The notes under the pieces were generated by a model. The model saw nothing but the letters and a program-made list of their open reading frames with translations, had not been told where the DNA came from and ran no database searches. Of a stretch of 64,000 nt of DNA, positions 49,318 through 61,149 are shown one piece after another. Source of the DNA: Alitta virens (lineage: Eukaryota > Annelida > Polychaeta > Phyllodocida > Nereididae). How positions within the stretch are numbered: position 1 is the first letter of the stretch; each line of letters opens with the position of its first letter. A program made the position numbers and the translations under genes. The stretch lies in NCBI GenBank assembly GCA_932294295.1, contig OW028585.1:21490912-21554911 (forward strand). The letters are read 5' to 3'.

Positions 49318-50184
49318 GCTACAATTAGAAGAAACTTATTTCTGTATTTGAACCCTTTTATTTGCAGAAAGGGCAAAACATAAAGAACGGCACTGTGTGC
49401 ATATTGTGATGTTAGCATAGGTGAAATATGAGCTTGTGCAGCTTTGTGAATTGTTAGAATCTATCAGTAAAATGAGAAATTTGATAATGTATAGCATGCA
49501 TTTGGACATAGTCAAAACATGGCAGAAGTGTCCTGAACAGCTGTGTGTAATGTTCAGCTGGCCAACATTTCCTTTGATTTTGCCTTTTTTGAGTAGTAGC
49601 TTGAATGCTACAATTAGAAGAAACTTAGTTCTGTATTTTGAATCCTTTTATTTGCAGAAAGGTCAAAAGATAAAGAACAGCAGTGTGCACATATTGTGAT
49701 TTTAGCATAAGTAAGATACGAGCTGGTCCTGCTTTGTGAATTGCTAAAATCTATCAGTAACATGACAAATTTGATATTGTATTGCATGCATTTGGACATG
49801 GCGAAAACGAGGCAAAAGTGTCTTGCACAACTATGTGAAATGCTCAGTAGGCTAACCTTTTCCTTTGATTACGCCTTTTTGAGCAGTAGCTTGAAGGCTA
49901 CAATTGCAAGCAAGTTAGTATTGTACTCTGTAGCAGTTTATATGCTGAAAGGCCCACATACAAAGAGTAGCACTGTGTGCATATTGTGTTTCTAAAATAA
50001 GGGTAAATTAAGGTTGGGAAGCTCTGTGAAATGTGAAGCTCTTTGTAGTATGACATATTATATATTGCATGGCTTGTATTTCGACATGGCTAAAACACAG
50101 CAAATAAATCCTGGACAGCTATGTGAAAAGTACAGCTAGCCAAAATATCCTGTGGTTTAGCTATTTTTGAGCTATAGCTTGAAA
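49318..50184 (+). repeat. HOR unit 62 (A-B-C, 867 bp)
   Basis: B at 49607, C at 49897. B and C are unit-7 type (AGAAACTT, CAGCAGTGTG, CTAACCTTTTCC, GTTAGTATT), but A is the full TTGATAATG form. Private: AGCATAGGTG, GGACATAGTC, GCAGTTTATATG, GGCCCACAT. Ends CTATAGC. Confidence 0.92.
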
Positions 50185-50761
50185 GCTACAATTAGAAGCA
50201 ACTTAGTTCTGTATTTTGAATCCTTTTATTTGCAGAAAGGTCAAAAGATAAAGAACGGCACTGTGCACATATCGTGATTTGAGCATAAGTAAGATACGAG
50301 CTGGTCCTGCTTTGTGAATTGCTAAAATCTATCAGTAACATGACAAATTTGATATTGTATTGCATGCATTTGGACATGGCGAAAAGGAGGCAAAAGTGTC
50401 TTACACAACTATGTGAAATGCTCAGTAGGCTTACCTTTCCTTTGATTACGCCTTTTTGAGCAGTAGCTTGAAGGCTACAATTGCAAGCAAGTCAGTATTG
50501 TACTCTGTAGCATTTTATATGCTGAAAGGCCAACATACAAAGAGTAGCACTGTGTGCATATTGTGTTTCTAACATAAGGGTCAATTAAGGTTGGGAAGCT
50601 CTGTGAAATGTGAAGCTCTTTGTAGTATGACATGTTATTTATTGCATGGCTTGTATTTCGACATGGCTAAAACACAGCAAATAAGACCTGGACAGCTATG
50701 TGAAATGTTCAGCTAGCCAAAATATCCTGTGGTTTAGCTATTTTTTAGCTGTAGCTTGAAA
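50185..50761 (+). repeat. HOR unit 63 (B-C dimer, 577 bp)
   Basis: C at 50474. Matches units 8, 11 and 19 (GGCACTG, GATTTGAGC, CTTACAC). Private: CATATCGTG, GAAAAGGAGGC, GGTCAATTAAGG, AATAAGACC. Last dimer in the window. Confidence 0.93.
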
Positions 50762-51624
50762 GCTACAATTAGAAGAAACTTATTTCTGTATTTGAACCCT
50801 TTTATTTGCAGAAAGGGCAAGACATAAAGAACGGCACTGTGTGCATATTGTGATGTTAGCATAAGTGAAATATGAGCTTGTGCAGCTTTGTGAATTGTTA
50901 GAATCTATCAATAAAATGAGAAATTTGATAATGTATAGCATGCATTTGGACATGGTCAAAACATGGCAAAAGTGTCCTGAACAGCTGTGTGTAATGTTCA
51001 GCTGGCCAACATTTCTTTTGATTTTGCCTTTTTTGAGCAGTAGCTTTGCTACAATTAGAAGCAACTTAGTTCTGTATTTTGAATCCTTTTATTTGCAGAA
51101 AGGTCAAAAGATAAAGAACAGCACTGTGCACATATTGTGATTTTGGCATAAGTAAGATACGAGCTGGTCCTGCTTTGTGAATTGCTAAAATCTATCAGTA
51201 ACATGACAAATTTGATATTGTATTGCATGCATTTGGACATGGCGAAAGCGAGGCAAAAGTGTCTTGCACAACTATGTGAAATGCTCAGTAGGCTTACCTT
51301 TCCTTTGATTACGCCTTTTTGAGCAGTAGCTTGAAGGCTACAATTGCAAGCAAGTCAGTATTGTACTCTGTAGCATTTTATATGCTGAAAGGCCAACATA
51401 CAAAGAGTAGCACTGTGTGCATATTGTGTTTCTAACATAAGGGTAAATTAAGGTTGGGAAGCTCTGTGAAATGTGAAGCTCTTTGTAGTATGACATGTTA
51501 TTTATTGCATGGCTTGTATTTGGACATGGCTAAAACACAGCAAATAAGTCCTGGACAGCTATGTGAAATGTTCAGCTAGCCAACATATCCTGTGGTTTAG
51601 CTATTTTTGAGCTGTAGCTTGAAA
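50762..51624 (+). repeat. HOR unit 64 (A-B-C, 863 bp)
   Basis: B at 51048, C at 51337. A has GGGCAAGACAT and an independent 3-bp shortening of the boundary hairpin to GTAGCTTTGCTAC. B has TTTTGGC and CGAAAGCGAGG. Confidence 0.93.
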
Positions 51625-52489
51625 GCTACAATTAGAAGAAACTTATTTCTGTATTTGAACCCTTTTATTTGCAGAAAGGGCAAAACATAAAGAACGGCAC
51701 TGTGTGCATATTGTGATGTTAGCATAAGTGAAATATGAGCTTGTGCAGCTTTGTGAATTGTTAGAATCTATCAGTAAAATGAGAAATTTGAAAATGTATA
51801 GCATGCATTTGGACATGGTCAAAACATGGCAGAAGTGTCCTGAACAGCTGTGTGTAATGTTCAGCTGGCCAACATTTCCTTTGATTTTGCCTTTTTGAGT
51901 AGTAGCTTGAATGCTACAATTAGAAGCAAATTAGTTCTGTATTTTGAATCCTTTTATTTGCAGAAAGGTCAAAAGATAAAGAACAGCACTGTGCACATAT
52001 TGTGATTTTGGCATAAGTAGGATACGAGCTGGTCCTGCTTTGTGAATTGCTAAAATCTATCAGTAACATGACAAATTTGATATTGTATTGCATGCATTTG
52101 GACATGGCGAAAGCGAGGCAAAAGTGTCTTGCACAACTATGTGAAATGCTCAGTAGGCTTACCTTTCCTTTGATTACACCTTTTTGAGCAGTAGCTTGAA
52201 GGCTACAATTGCAAGCAAGTCAGTATTGTACTCTGTAGCATTTTATATGCTGAAAGGCCAACATACAAAGAGTAGCACTGTGTGCATATTGTGTTTCTAA
52301 CATAAGGGTAAATTAAGGTTGGGAAGCTCTGTGAAATGTGAAGCTCTTTGTAGTATGACATGTTATTTATTGCATGGTTTGTATTTGGACCTGGCTAAAA
52401 CACAGCAAATAAGTCCTGGACAGCTATGTGAAATGTTCAGCTAGACAAAATATCCTGTGGTTTAGCTATTTTTTAGCTGTAGCTTGAAA
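51625..52489 (+). repeat. HOR unit 65 (A-B-C, 865 bp)
   Basis: B at 51913, C at 52202. A short T-run; B AGCAAATT, AAGTAGGATACG, CGAAAGCGAGG and GATTACACC; C GCATGGTTTG, GGACCTGGC and CTAGACAAAATAT. Confidence 0.93.
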
Positions 52490-53355
52490 GCTACAATTAG
52501 AAGAAACTTATTTCTGTATTTGAACCCTTTTATTTGCAGAAAGGGCAAAACATAAAGAACGGCACTGTGTGCATATTGTGATGTTAGCATAAGTGAAATA
52601 TGAGCTTGTGCAGCTTTGTGAATTGTTAGAGTCAATCAGTAAAATGAGAAATTTGAAAATGTATAGCATGCATTTGGACATGGTCAAAACATGGCAGAAG
52701 TGTCCTGAACAGCTGTGTGTAATGTTCAGCTGGCCAACATTTCCTTTGATTTTGCCTTTTTTGAGTAGTAGCTTGAATGCTACAATTAGAAGCAAATTAG
52801 TTCTGTATTTTGAATCCTTTTATTTGCAGAAAGGTCAAAAGATAAAGAACAGCACTGTGCACATATTGTGATTTTAGCATAAGTAAGATACGAGCTGGTC
52901 CTGCTTTGTGAATTGCTAAAATCTATCAGTAACATGACAAATTTGATATTGTATTGCATGCATTTGGACATGGCGAAAACGAGGCAAAAGTGTCTTGCAC
53001 AACCATGTGAAATGCTCAGTAGGCTAACCTTTCCTTTGATTACGCCTTTTTGAGCAGTAGCTTGAAGGCTACAATTGCAAGCAAGTCAGTATTGTACTCT
53101 GTAGCATTTTATATGCTGAAAGGCCAACATACAAAGAGTAGCACTGTGTGCATATTGTGTTTCTAACATAAGGGTAAATTAAGGTTGGGAAGCTCTGTGA
53201 AATGTGAAGCTCTTTGTAGTATGACATGTTATTTATTGCATGGCTTGTATTTGGACATGGCTAAAACACAGCAAATAAGTCCTGGACAGCTATGTGAAAT
53301 GTTCAGCTAGCCAACATATCCTGTGGTTTAGCTATTTTTGAGCTGTAGCTTGAAA
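52490..53355 (+). repeat. HOR unit 66 (A-B-C, 866 bp)
   Basis: B at 52779, C at 53068. A has GTTAGAGTCAATC; B has AGCAAATT and CACAACCATGTG. Confidence 0.93.
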
Positions 53356-54221
53356 GCTACAATTAGAAGAAACTTATTTCTGTATTTGAACCCTTTTATT
53401 TGCAGAAAGGGCAAAACATAAAGAATGGCACTGTGTGCATATTGTGATGTTAGCATAAGTGAAATATGAGCTTGTGCAGCTTTGTGAATTGTTAAAATCT
53501 ATCAGTAAAATGAGAAATTTGATAATGTATAGCATGCATTTGGACATGGTCAAAACATGGCAGAAGTGTCCTGAACAGCTGTGTGTAATGTTCAGCTGGC
53601 CAACATTTCCTTTGATTTTGCCTTTTTGAGTAGTAGCTTGAATGCTACAATTAGAAGCAACTTAGTTCTGTATTTTGAATCCTTTTATTTGCAGAAAGGT
53701 CAAAAGATAAAGAACATCACTGTGCACATATTGTGATTTTGGCATAAGTAAGATACGAGCTGGTCCTGCTTTGTGAATTGCTAAAATCTATCAGTAACAT
53801 GCCAAATTTGATATTGTATTGCATGCATTTGGACATGGCGAAAACGAGGCAAAAGTGTCTTGCACAACTATGTGAAATGCTCAGTAGGCTAACCTTTTCC
53901 TTTGATTACGCCTTTTTGAGCAGTAGCTTGAAGGCTACAATTGCAAGCAAGTTAGTATTGTACTCTGTAGCATTTTATATGCTGAAAGGCCAACATACAA
54001 AGAGTAGCACTGTGTGCATATTGTGTTTCTAACATAAGGGTAAATTAAGGTTGGGAAGCTCTGTGAAATGTGAAGCTCTTTGTAGTATGACATGTTATTT
54101 ATTGCATGGCTTGTATTTGGACATGGCTAAAACACAGCAAATAAGTCCTGGACAGCTATGTGAAATGTTCAGCTAGCCAAAATATCCTGTGGTTTAGCTA
54201 TTTTTTAGCTGTAGCTTGAAA
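53356..54221 (+). repeat. HOR unit 67 (A-B-C, 866 bp)
   Basis: B at 53644, C at 53934. First unit with AATGGCAC in A. B has AACATCACTG, TTTTGGC, CATGCCAAATT and CTAACCTTTTCC. The boundary after C is mutated to GTAGCTTGAAAAATAC. Confidence 0.93.
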
Positions 54222-55087
54222 AATACAATTAGAAGAAACTTATTTCTGTATTTGAACCCTTTTATTTGCAGAAAGGGCAAAACATAAAGAATGGCACTGT
54301 GTGCATATTGTGATGTTAGCATAAGTGAAATATGAGCTTGTGCAGCTTTGTGAATTGTTAGAATCTATCAGTAAAATGAGAAATTTGATAATGTATAGCA
54401 TGCATTTGGACATGGTCAAAACATGGCAGAAGTGTCCTGAACAGCTGTGTGTAATGTTCAGCTGGCCAACATTTCCTTTGATTTTGCCTTTTTTGAGTAG
54501 TAGCTTGAATGCTACAATTAGAAGCAACTTAGTTCTGTATTTTGAATCCTTTTATTTGCAGAAAGGTCAAAAGATAAAGAACAGCAGTGTGCACATATTG
54601 TGATTTTAGCATGAGTAAGATACAAGCTGGTCCTGCTTTGTGAATTGCTAAAATCTATCAGTAACATGACAAATTTGATATTGTATTGCATGCATTTGGA
54701 CATGGCGAAAACGAGGCAAAAGTGTCTTACACAACTATGTGAAATGCTCAGTAGGCTTACCTTTCCTTTGATTACGCCTTTTTGAGCAGTAGCTTGAAGG
54801 CTACAATTGCAAGCAAGTCAGTATTGTACTCTGTAGCATTTTATATGCTGAAAGGCCAACATACAAAGAGTAGCACTGTGTGCATATTGTGTTTCTAACA
54901 TAAGGGTAAATTAAGGTTGGGAAGCTCTGTGAAATGTGAAGCTCTTTGTAGTATGACATGTTATTTATTGCATGGCTTGTATTTGGACATGGCTAAAACA
55001 CAGCAAATAAGTCCTGGACAGCTATGTGAAATGTTCAGCTAGCCAACATATCCTGTGGTTTAGCTATTTTTGAGCTGTAGCTTGAAA
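54222..55087 (+). repeat. HOR unit 68 (A-B-C, 866 bp)
   Basis: Starts AATACAATTAG, B at 54511, C at 54800. AATGGCAC in A; CAGCAGTGTG, AGCATGAGTAAG, ATACAAGC and CTTACAC in B. Confidence 0.93.
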
Positions 55088-55954
55088 GCTACAATTAGAA
55101 GAAACTTATTTCTGTATTTGAACCCTTTTATTTGCAGAAAGGGCAAAACATAAAGAACGGCACTGTGTGCATATTGTGATGTTAGCATAAGTGAAATATG
55201 AGCTTGTGCAGCTTTGTGAATTGTTAGAATCTATCAGTAAAATGAGAAATTTGAAAATGTATAGCATGCATTTGGACATGGTCAAAACATGGCAGAAGTG
55301 TCCTGAACAGCTGTGTGTAATGTTCAGCTGGCCAACATTTCCTTTGATTTTGCCTTTTTTGAGCAGTAGCTTGAATGCTACAATTAGAAGCAACTAAGTT
55401 CTGTATATTGAATCCTTTTATTTGCAGAAAGGTCAAAAGATAAAGAACAGCACTGTGCACATATTGTGATTTTAGCATAAGTAAGATACGAGCTGGTCCT
55501 GCTTTGTGAATTGCTAAAATCTATCAGTAACATGACAAATTTGATATTGTATTGCATGCATTTGGACATGGCGAAAACGAGGCAAAAGTGTCTTGCTCAA
55601 CTATGTGAAATGCTCAGTAGGCTAACCTTTTCCTTTGATTACGCCTTTTTGAGCAGTAGCTTGAAGGCTACAATTGCAAGCAAGTTAGTATTGTACTCTG
55701 TAGCATTTTATATGCTGAAAGGCCAACATACAAAGAGTAGCACTGTGTGCATATTGTGTTTCTAACATAAGGGTAAATTAAGGTTGGGAAGCTCTGTGAA
55801 ATGTGAAGCTCTTTGTAGTATGACATGTTATTTATTGCATGGCTTGTATTTGGACATGGCTAAAACACAGCAAATAAGTCCTGGACAGCTATGTGAAATG
55901 TTCAGCTAGCCAAAATATCCTGTGGTTTAGCTATTTTTTAGCTGTAGCTTGAAA
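55088..55954 (+). repeat. HOR unit 69 (A-B-C, 867 bp)
   Basis: B at 55377, C at 55667. B has AGCAACTAAG, TGTATATTGAATCC, CTTGCTCAAC and CTAACCTTTTCC. C has GTTAGTATT and CCAAAATAT. Confidence 0.93.
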
Positions 55955-56820
55955 GCTACAATTAGAAGAAACTTATTTCTGTATTTGAACCCTTTTATTT
56001 GCAGAAAGGGCAAAACATAAAGAATGGCACTGTGTGCATATTGTGATGTTAGCATAAGTGAAATATGAGCTTGTGCAGCTTTGTGAATTGTTAGAATCTA
56101 TCAGTAAAATGAGAAATTTGATAATGTATAGCATGCATTTGGACATGGTCAAAACATGGCAAAAGTGTCCTGAACAGCTGTGTGTAATGTTCAGCTGGCC
56201 AACATTTCTTTTGATTTTGCCTTTTTTGAGCAGTAGCTTGAATGCTACAATTAGAAGCAACTTAGTTCTGTATATTGAATCCTTTTATTTGCAGAAAGGT
56301 CAAAAGATAAAGAACAGCACTGTGCACATATTGTGATTTTGGCATAAGCAAGATACGAGCTGGTCCTGCTTTGTGAATTGCTAAAATCTATCAGTAACAT
56401 GACAAATTTGATATTGTATTGCATGCATTTGGACATGGCGAAAACGAGGCAAAAGTGTCTTGCTCAACTATGTGAAATGCTCAGTAGGGTTACCTTTCCT
56501 TTGATTACGCCTTTTTGAGCAGTAGCTTGAAGGCTACAATTGCAAGCAAGTCAGTATTGTACTCTGTAGCATTTTATATGCTGAAAGGCCAACATACAAA
56601 GAGTAGCACTGTGTGCATATTGTGTTTCTAACATAAGGGTAAATTAAGGTTGGGAAGCTCTGTGAAATGTGAAGCTCTTTGTAGTATGACATGTTATTTA
56701 TTGCATGGCTTGTATTTGGACATGGCTAAAACACAGCAAATAAGTCCTGGACAGCTATGTGAAATGTTCAGCTAGCCAAAATATCCTGTGGTTTAGCTAT
56801 TTTTTAGCTGTAGCTTGAAA
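55955..56820 (+). repeat. HOR unit 70 (A-B-C, 866 bp)
   Basis: B at 56244, C at 56533. AATGGCAC and GGCAAAAGTG in A; TGTATATTGAATCC, TTTTGGC, CATAAGCAAG and CTTGCTCAAC in B. Confidence 0.93.
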
Positions 56821-57686
56821 GCTACAATTAGAAGAAACCTATTTCTGTATTTGAACCCTTTTATTTGCAGAAAGGGCAAAACATAAAGAATGGCACTGTG
56901 TGCATATTGTGATGTTAGCATAAGTGAAATATGAGCTTGTGCAGCTTTGTGAATTGTTAGAATCTATCAGTAAAATGAGAAATTTGATAATGTATAGCAT
57001 GCATTTGGACATGGTCAAAACATGGCAGAAGTGTCCTGAACAGCTGTGTGTAATGTTCAGCTGGCCAACATTTCCTTTGATTTTGCCTTTTTTGAGTAGT
57101 AGCTTGAATGCTACAATTAGAAGCAACTTAGTTCTGTATTTTGAATCCTTTTATTTGCAGAAAGGTCAAAAGATAAAGAACAGCAGTGTGCACATATTGT
57201 GATTTTAGCATGAGTAAGATACGAGCTGGTCCTGCTTTGTGAATTGCTAAAATCTATCAGTAACATGACAAATTTGATATTGTATTGCATGCATTTGGAC
57301 ATGGCGAAAACGAGGCAAAAGTGTCTTACACAACTATGTGAAATGCTCAGTTGGCTTACCTTTCCTTTGATTACGCCTTTTTGAGCAGTAGCTTGAAGGC
57401 TACAATTGCAAGCAAGTCAGTATTGTACTCTGTAGCATTTTATATGCTGAAAGGCCAACATACAAAGAGTAGCACTGTGTGCATATTGTGTTTCTAACAT
57501 AAGGGTAAATTAAGGTTGGGAAGCTCTGTGAAATGTGAAGCTCTTTGTAGTATGACATGTTATTTATTGCATGGCTTGTATTTGGACATGGCTAAAACAC
57601 AGCAAATAAGTCCTGGACAGCTATGTGAAATGTTCAGCTAGCCAACATATCCTGTGGTTTAGCTATTTTTGAGCTGTAGCTTGAAA
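56821..57686 (+). repeat. HOR unit 71 (A-B-C, 866 bp)
   Basis: B at 57110, C at 57399. Copy of unit 68 at 2,599 bp (AATGGCAC, CAGCAGTGTG, AGCATGAGTAAG, CTTACAC) with private GAAACCTATTTC and CAGTTGGC. Confidence 0.93.
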
Positions 57687-58552
57687 GCTACAATTAGAAG
57701 AAACTTATTTCTGTATTTGAACCCTTTTATTTGCAGAAAGGGCAAAACATAAAGAACGGCACTGTGTGCATATTGTGATGTTAGCATAAGTGAAATATGA
57801 GCTTGTGCAGCTTTGTGAATTGTTAGAATCTATCAGTAAAATGAGAAATTTGAAAATGTATAGCATGCATTTGGACATGGTCAAAACATGGCAGAAGTGT
57901 CCTGAACAGCTGTGTGTAATGTTCAGCTGGCCAACATTTCCTTTGATTTTGCCTTTTTTGAGTAGTAGCTTGAATGCTACAATTAGAAGCAACTTAGTTC
58001 TGTATTTTGAATCCTTTTATTTGCAGAAAGGTCAAAAGATAAAGAACAGCACTGTGCACATATTGTGATTTTAGCATAAGTAAGATACGAGCTGTTCCTG
58101 CTTTGTGAAATGTTAAAATCTATCAGTAACATGACAAATTTGATATTGTATTGCATGCATTTGGACATGACGAAAACGAGGCAAAAGTGTCTTGCATAAC
58201 TATGTGAAATGCTCAGTAGGCTTACCTTTCCTTTGATTACGCCTTTTTGAGCAGTAGCTTGAAGGCTACAATTGCAAGCAAGTAAGTATTGTACTCTGTA
58301 GCATTTTATATGCTGAAAGGCCAACATACAAAGAGTAGCACTGTGTGCATATTGTGTTTCTAACATAAGGGTAAATTAAGGTTGGGAAGCTCTGTGAAAT
58401 GTGAAGCTCTTTGTAGTATGACATGTTATTTATTGCATGGCTTGTATTTGGACATGGCTAAAACACAGCAAATAAGTCCTGGACAGCTATGTGAAATGTT
58501 CAGCTAGCCAACATATCCTGTGGTTTAGCTATTTTTGAGCTGTAGCTTGAAA
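57687..58552 (+). repeat. HOR unit 72 (A-B-C, 866 bp)
   Basis: B at 57976, C at 58265. B has GAGCTGTTCC, AAATGTTAAAATC, ACATGACGAAAACG and CTTGCATAAC. C has CAAGTAAGTATT. Confidence 0.93.
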
Positions 58553-59418
58553 GCTACAATTAGAAGAAACTTATTTCTGTATTTGAACCCTTTTATTTGC
58601 AGAAAGGGCAAAACATAAAGAATGGCACTGTGTGCATATTGTGATGTTAGCATAAGTGAAATATGAGCTTGTGCAGCTTTGTGAATTGTTAAAATCTATC
58701 AGTAAAATGAGAAATTTGATAATGTATAGCATGCATTTGGACATGGTCAAAACATGGCAGAAGTGTCCTGAACAGCTGTGTGTAATGTTCAGCTGGCCAA
58801 CATTTCCTTTGATTTTGCCTTTTTGAGTAGTAGCTTGAATGCTACAATTAGAAGCAACTTAGTTCTGTATTTTGAATCCTTTTATTTGCAGAAAGGTCAA
58901 AAGATAAAGAACAGCACTGTACACATATTGTGATTTTGGCATAAGTAAGATACGAGCTGGTCCTGCTTTGTGAATTGCTAAAATCTATCAGTAACATGAC
59001 AAATTTGATATTGTATTGCATGCATTTGGACATGGCGAAAACGAGGCAAAAGTGTCTTGCACAACTATGTGAAATGCTCAGTAGGCTAACCTTTTCCTTT
59101 GATGACGCCTTTTTGAGCAGTAGCTTGAAGGCTACAATTGCAAGCAAGTTAGTATTGTACTCTGTAGCATTTTATATGCTGAAAGGCCAACATACAAAGA
59201 GTAGCACTGTGTGCATATTGTGTTTCTAACATAAGGGTAAATTAAGGTTGGGAAGCTCTGTGAAATGTGAAGCTCTTTGTAGTATGACATGTTATTTATT
59301 GCATGGCTTGTATTTGGACATGGCTAAAACACAGCAAATAAGTCCTGGACAGCTATGTGAAATGTTCAGCTAGCCAACATATCCTGTGGTTTAGCTACTT
59401 TTGAGCTGTAGCTTGAAA
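58553..59418 (+). repeat. HOR unit 73 (A-B-C, 866 bp)
   Basis: B at 58841, C at 59131. AATGGCAC, short T-run, CACTGTACACAT, TTTTGGC, GATGACGCC, GTTAGTATT and GCTACTTTTGAG. Confidence 0.94.
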
Positions 59419-60284
59419 GCTACAATTAGAAGCAACTTATTTCTGTATTTGAACCCTTTTATTTGCAGAAAGGGCAAAACATAAAGAATGGCACTGTGTG
59501 CATATTGTGATGTTAGCATAAGTGAAATATGAGCTTGTGCAGCTTTGTGAATTGTTAAAATCTATCAGTAAAATGAGAAATTTGATAATGTATAGCATGC
59601 ATTTGGACATGGTCAAAACATGGCAGAAGTGTCCTGAACAGCTGTGTGTAATGTTCAGCTGGCCAACATTTCCTTTGATTTTGCCTTTTTGAGTAGTAGC
59701 TTGAATGCTACAATTAGAAGCAACTTAGTTCTGTATTTTGAATCCTTTTATTTGCAGAAAGGTCAAAAGATAAAGAACAGCACTGTACACATATTGTGAT
59801 TTTGGCATAAGTAAGATACGAGCTGGTCCTGCTTTGTGAATTGCTAAAATCTATCAGTAACATGACAAATTTGATATTGTATTGCATGCATTTGGACATG
59901 GCGAAAACGAGGCAAAAGTGTCTTGCACAACTATGTGAAATGCTCAGTAGGCTAACCTTTTCCTTTGATGACGCCTTTTTGAGCAGTAGCTTGAAGGCTA
60001 CAATTGCAAGCAAGTTAGTATTGTACTCTGTAGCATTTTATATGCTGAAAGGCCAACATACAAAGAGTAGCACTGTGTGCATATTGTGTTTCTAACATAA
60101 GGGTAAATTAAGGTTGGGAAGCTCTGTGAAATGTGAAGCTCTTTGTAGTATGACATGTTATTTATTGCATGGCTTGTATTTGGACATGGCTAAAACACAG
60201 CAAATAAGTCCTGGACAGCTATGTGAAATGTTCAGCTAGCCAACATATCCTGTGGTTTAGCTACTTTTGAGCTGTAGCTTGAAA
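58567..60284 (+). repeat. 866-bp near-identical tandem duplication
   Basis: The sequence matches itself at +866 bp from about 58567 to about 59785, longer than one unit. It includes three private changes, so this looks like the youngest exchange in the window. Confidence 0.9.
59419..60284 (+). repeat. HOR unit 74 (A-B-C, 866 bp), near-exact copy of unit 73
   Basis: B at 59707, C at 59997. All the private changes of unit 73 are repeated (CACTGTACACAT, GATGACGCC, GCTACTTTTGAG). The one difference I saw by eye is AGAAGCAACTTATTT for AGAAGAAACTTATTT at the start. Confidence 0.94.
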
Positions 60285-61149
60285 GCTACAATTAGAAGCA
60301 ACTTATTTCTGTATTTGAACCCTTTTATTTGCAGAAAGGGCAAAACATAAAGAATGGCACTGTGTGCATATTGTGATGTTAGCATAAGTGAAATATGAGC
60401 TTGTGCAGCTTTGTGAATTGTTAAAATCTATCAGTAAAATGAGAAATTTGATAATGTATAGCATGCATTTGGACATGGTCAAAACATGGCAGAAGTGTCC
60501 TGAACAGCTGTGTGTAATGTTCAGCTGGCCAACATTTCCTTTGATTTTGCCTTTTTGAGTAGTAGCTTGAATGCTACAATTAGAAGCAACTTAGTTCTGT
60601 ATTTTGAATCCTTTTATTTGCAGAAAGGTCAAAAGATAAAGAACAGCACTGTGCACATATTGTGATTTTGGCATAAGCAAGATACGAGCTGGTCCTGCTT
60701 TGTGAATTGCTAAAATCTATCAGTAACGTGACAAATTTGATATTGTATTGCATGCATTTGGACATGGCGAAAACGAGGCAAAAGTGTCTTGCTCAACTAT
60801 GTGAAATGCTCAGTAGGCTTACCTTTCCTTTGATTACGCCTTTTTGAGCAGTAGCTTGAAGGCTACAATTGCAAGCAAGTGAGTATTGTACTCTGTAACA
60901 TTTTATATGCTGAAAGGCCAACATACAAAGAGTAGCACTGTGTGCATATTGTGTTTCTAACATAAGGGTAAATTAAGGTTGGGAAGCTCTGTGAAATGTG
61001 AAGCTCTTTGTAGTATGACATGTTATTTATTGCATGGCTTGTATTTGGACATGGCTAAAACACAGCAAATAAGTCCTGGACAGCTATGTGAAATGTTCAG
61101 CTAGCCAAAATATCCTGTGGTTTAGCTATTTTTTAGCTGTAGCTTGAAA
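60285..61149 (+). repeat. HOR unit 75 (A-B-C, 865 bp)
   Basis: B at 60573, C at 60862. A continues the AGAAGCAACTTATTT form. B has CATAAGCAAG, GTAACGTGAC and CTTGCTCAAC as in unit 70. C has CAAGTGAGTATT and CTGTAACATTTT. Confidence 0.93.

Noticed and set aside
55224..55478. 84-codon minus-strand frame unique to unit 69
   Set aside because: It is opened by chance through private substitutions (AGCAACTAAG and TGTATATTG) and has no counterpart in sister units.
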